DNA of 5,133 nucleotides from Candidatus Uhrbacteria bacterium (GTDB lineage Bacteria; Patescibacteriota; Patescibacteriia; UBA9934). Positions 4,770-5,133 of the stretch are shown here, piece by piece. The stretch spans positions 1 to 5,133 of the forward strand of contig JAUYIW010000071.1 in NCBI GenBank assembly GCA_030688135.1, in the 5' to 3' direction. The number at the start of each line of letters is the position of its first letter. Within the stretch, counting starts at the first letter, position 1. The notes under the pieces were generated by a model, which was not told the DNA's origin, did not search any database, and worked only from the letters and a program-made list of their open reading frames with translations. The translations under genes were made by a program, and so were the position numbers.

Positions 4770-4827
4770 GCTGTCTATCAGTCCGAACCTTTACCCCATT
4801 ACCCCCATCGGGGCTGGCAGTAAATAA
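4770..4827. repeat. Direct repeat element, copy 2
   Basis: This is the second copy of the element at 3520-3576, same orientation, 58 nt, with changes only in the interval CCCCATTACCCCCATC. The CCCC and GGGG arms survive, while the closing G-C pair of copy 1's inner stem is lost. It is followed immediately by a bidirectional terminator hairpin. Its upstream flank shares GCTAGATTTGTT with the palindrome's right arm. Confidence 0.8.
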
Positions 4828-4851
4828 AAACCCTGAGCCAGGAATTTTTGA
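4828..4851. terminator. Bidirectional terminator after the HExxH gene and after direct repeat copy 2
   Basis: AAAAACCCTG (4828-4837) and CAGGAATTTTT (4841-4851) form a stem with a 3-nt AGC loop and one bulge, giving a T-run on either strand. On the minus strand it follows the HExxH gene's stop (4877) by 25 nt. On the plus strand it would end any transcript through direct-repeat copy 2. Confidence 0.6.
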
Positions 4852-4876
4852 AAAGAATTTTTTTCATATTATTGCA

Positions 4877-5133
4877 TTATATTGATCCTAACCATTTCCG
4901 CACTTCTTTCTTTGACGGCATAATAGCAAACTGCTGGGGACTATATTCTGGAATAATAGCACGCAGGTAGGGGTCGTGAATCATTAGATAATCTACAGGT
5001 CCTTCCTTAGCTGCATGTTCAAGCCGATAGCGCAACACAATAGGTTCTTCAATAAGCAGGTGAACTAATTCGTGAATCAAAGTAGCAAAAGGGCTATTAT
5101 AATCGGCGAGAGTATTAATAATTATTCGGTTTG
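4877..5133 (-). CDS. HExxH protein, probable zinc metallopeptidase, C-terminal part (5' end beyond right edge)
   Basis: The minus-strand frame is open from the right edge (first full codon at 5131) to TAA at 4877, giving 84 visible residues. H20-E21-L22-V23-H24 in 'FATLIHELVHLLIEE' is a zincin active-site helix: two His zinc ligands and the general-base Glu, in the usual hydrophobic setting. E43 in 'LEHAAKEGPVD', 19 residues after the second His, is a good candidate third ligand, as in gluzincin-like proteins. The C-terminus is short and basic (MPSKKEVRKWLGSI). A TTG at 5080 could serve as a start, but it would cut the active-site helix just before the motif and has no ribosome site, so the gene surely begins outside the window. 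Whether it is a secreted peptidase or an ImmA/IrrE-like regulator cannot be judged from this part. Confidence 0.65.
   Translation of the reverse strand, partial: NRIIINTLADYNSPFATLIHELVHLLIEEPIVLRYRLEHAAKEGPVDYLMIHDPYLRAIIPEYSPQQFAIMPSKKEVRKWLGSI

Noticed and set aside
3520..4827. A CRISPR array or insertion-sequence ends formed by the two direct repeats.
   Set aside because: Only two copies 1.25 kb apart with genes between them, no regular spacers, no cas genes, no transposase frame, and the copies are direct rather than inverted.

Overview
The window looks like a fragment of an uncultivated bacterial genome, most likely from the Patescibacteria (CPR), possibly a Saccharibacteria or Parcubacteria relative. 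This is an inference. It rests on the multi-pass membrane N-terminus of a sensor kinase with its 'IRHKLFDIR' and 'FFEKVTNKIFFRDKYDPQ' signatures, on several small acidic orphan proteins of a style common in that group, and on two promoters whose TATAAT box sits only 6-7 nt before an ATG, which implies leaderless transcripts. Every complete gene ends in TAA or TAG, so nothing here argues for or against a reassigned UGA.

Layout. Positions 1-1284 (minus strand) hold the first 428 residues of a membrane sensor histidine kinase that runs off the left edge. Its GAF-like region carries an in-frame palindromic insertion. A strong terminator at about 1315-1364 separates it from a two-gene minus-strand operon. 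The first gene (3385 to 2759) encodes a LuxI/FeeM-like N-acyltransferase. The second (2739 to 1390) encodes an E1-like (ThiF-type) adenylyltransferase with a C-terminal membrane domain of about four helices. The operon has a good promoter (TTTACA, 17 nt, TATTCT) framed by a perfect 10-bp inverted repeat that could be an operator. Its DNA is visibly richer in G+C than the kinase gene.

The right third is an accessory-looking region of small genes. A plus-strand gene (3604-3879) and two minus-strand genes (4223-3924 and 4472-4290) encode short, acidic or hydrophilic proteins of unknown function. They lie between two direct copies, 1.25 kb apart, of a 57-58 nt element (3520-3576 and 4770-4827) that could fold in RNA. 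The 4472 gene has a promoter about 180 nt upstream, a leader with several hairpins, and a Shine-Dalgarno sequence buried in a CCCC-AAAA-GGGG hairpin. A 36-bp near-perfect palindrome (4720-4755) lies just before the second repeat copy. At the right edge is the C-terminal part of a HExxH protein, probably a zinc metallopeptidase.

How the genes may work together (inference): the acyltransferase would make an N-acylated amino acid or similar small amphiphile, and the membrane-anchored E1-like enzyme would adenylate a carboxylate, perhaps of that product or a partner, at the membrane. This is the most notable system in the window, because a LuxI/FeeM fold paired with a membrane-tethered E1 suggests a lipid-like signal or modified metabolite. 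I see no receptor or transport gene in the window.
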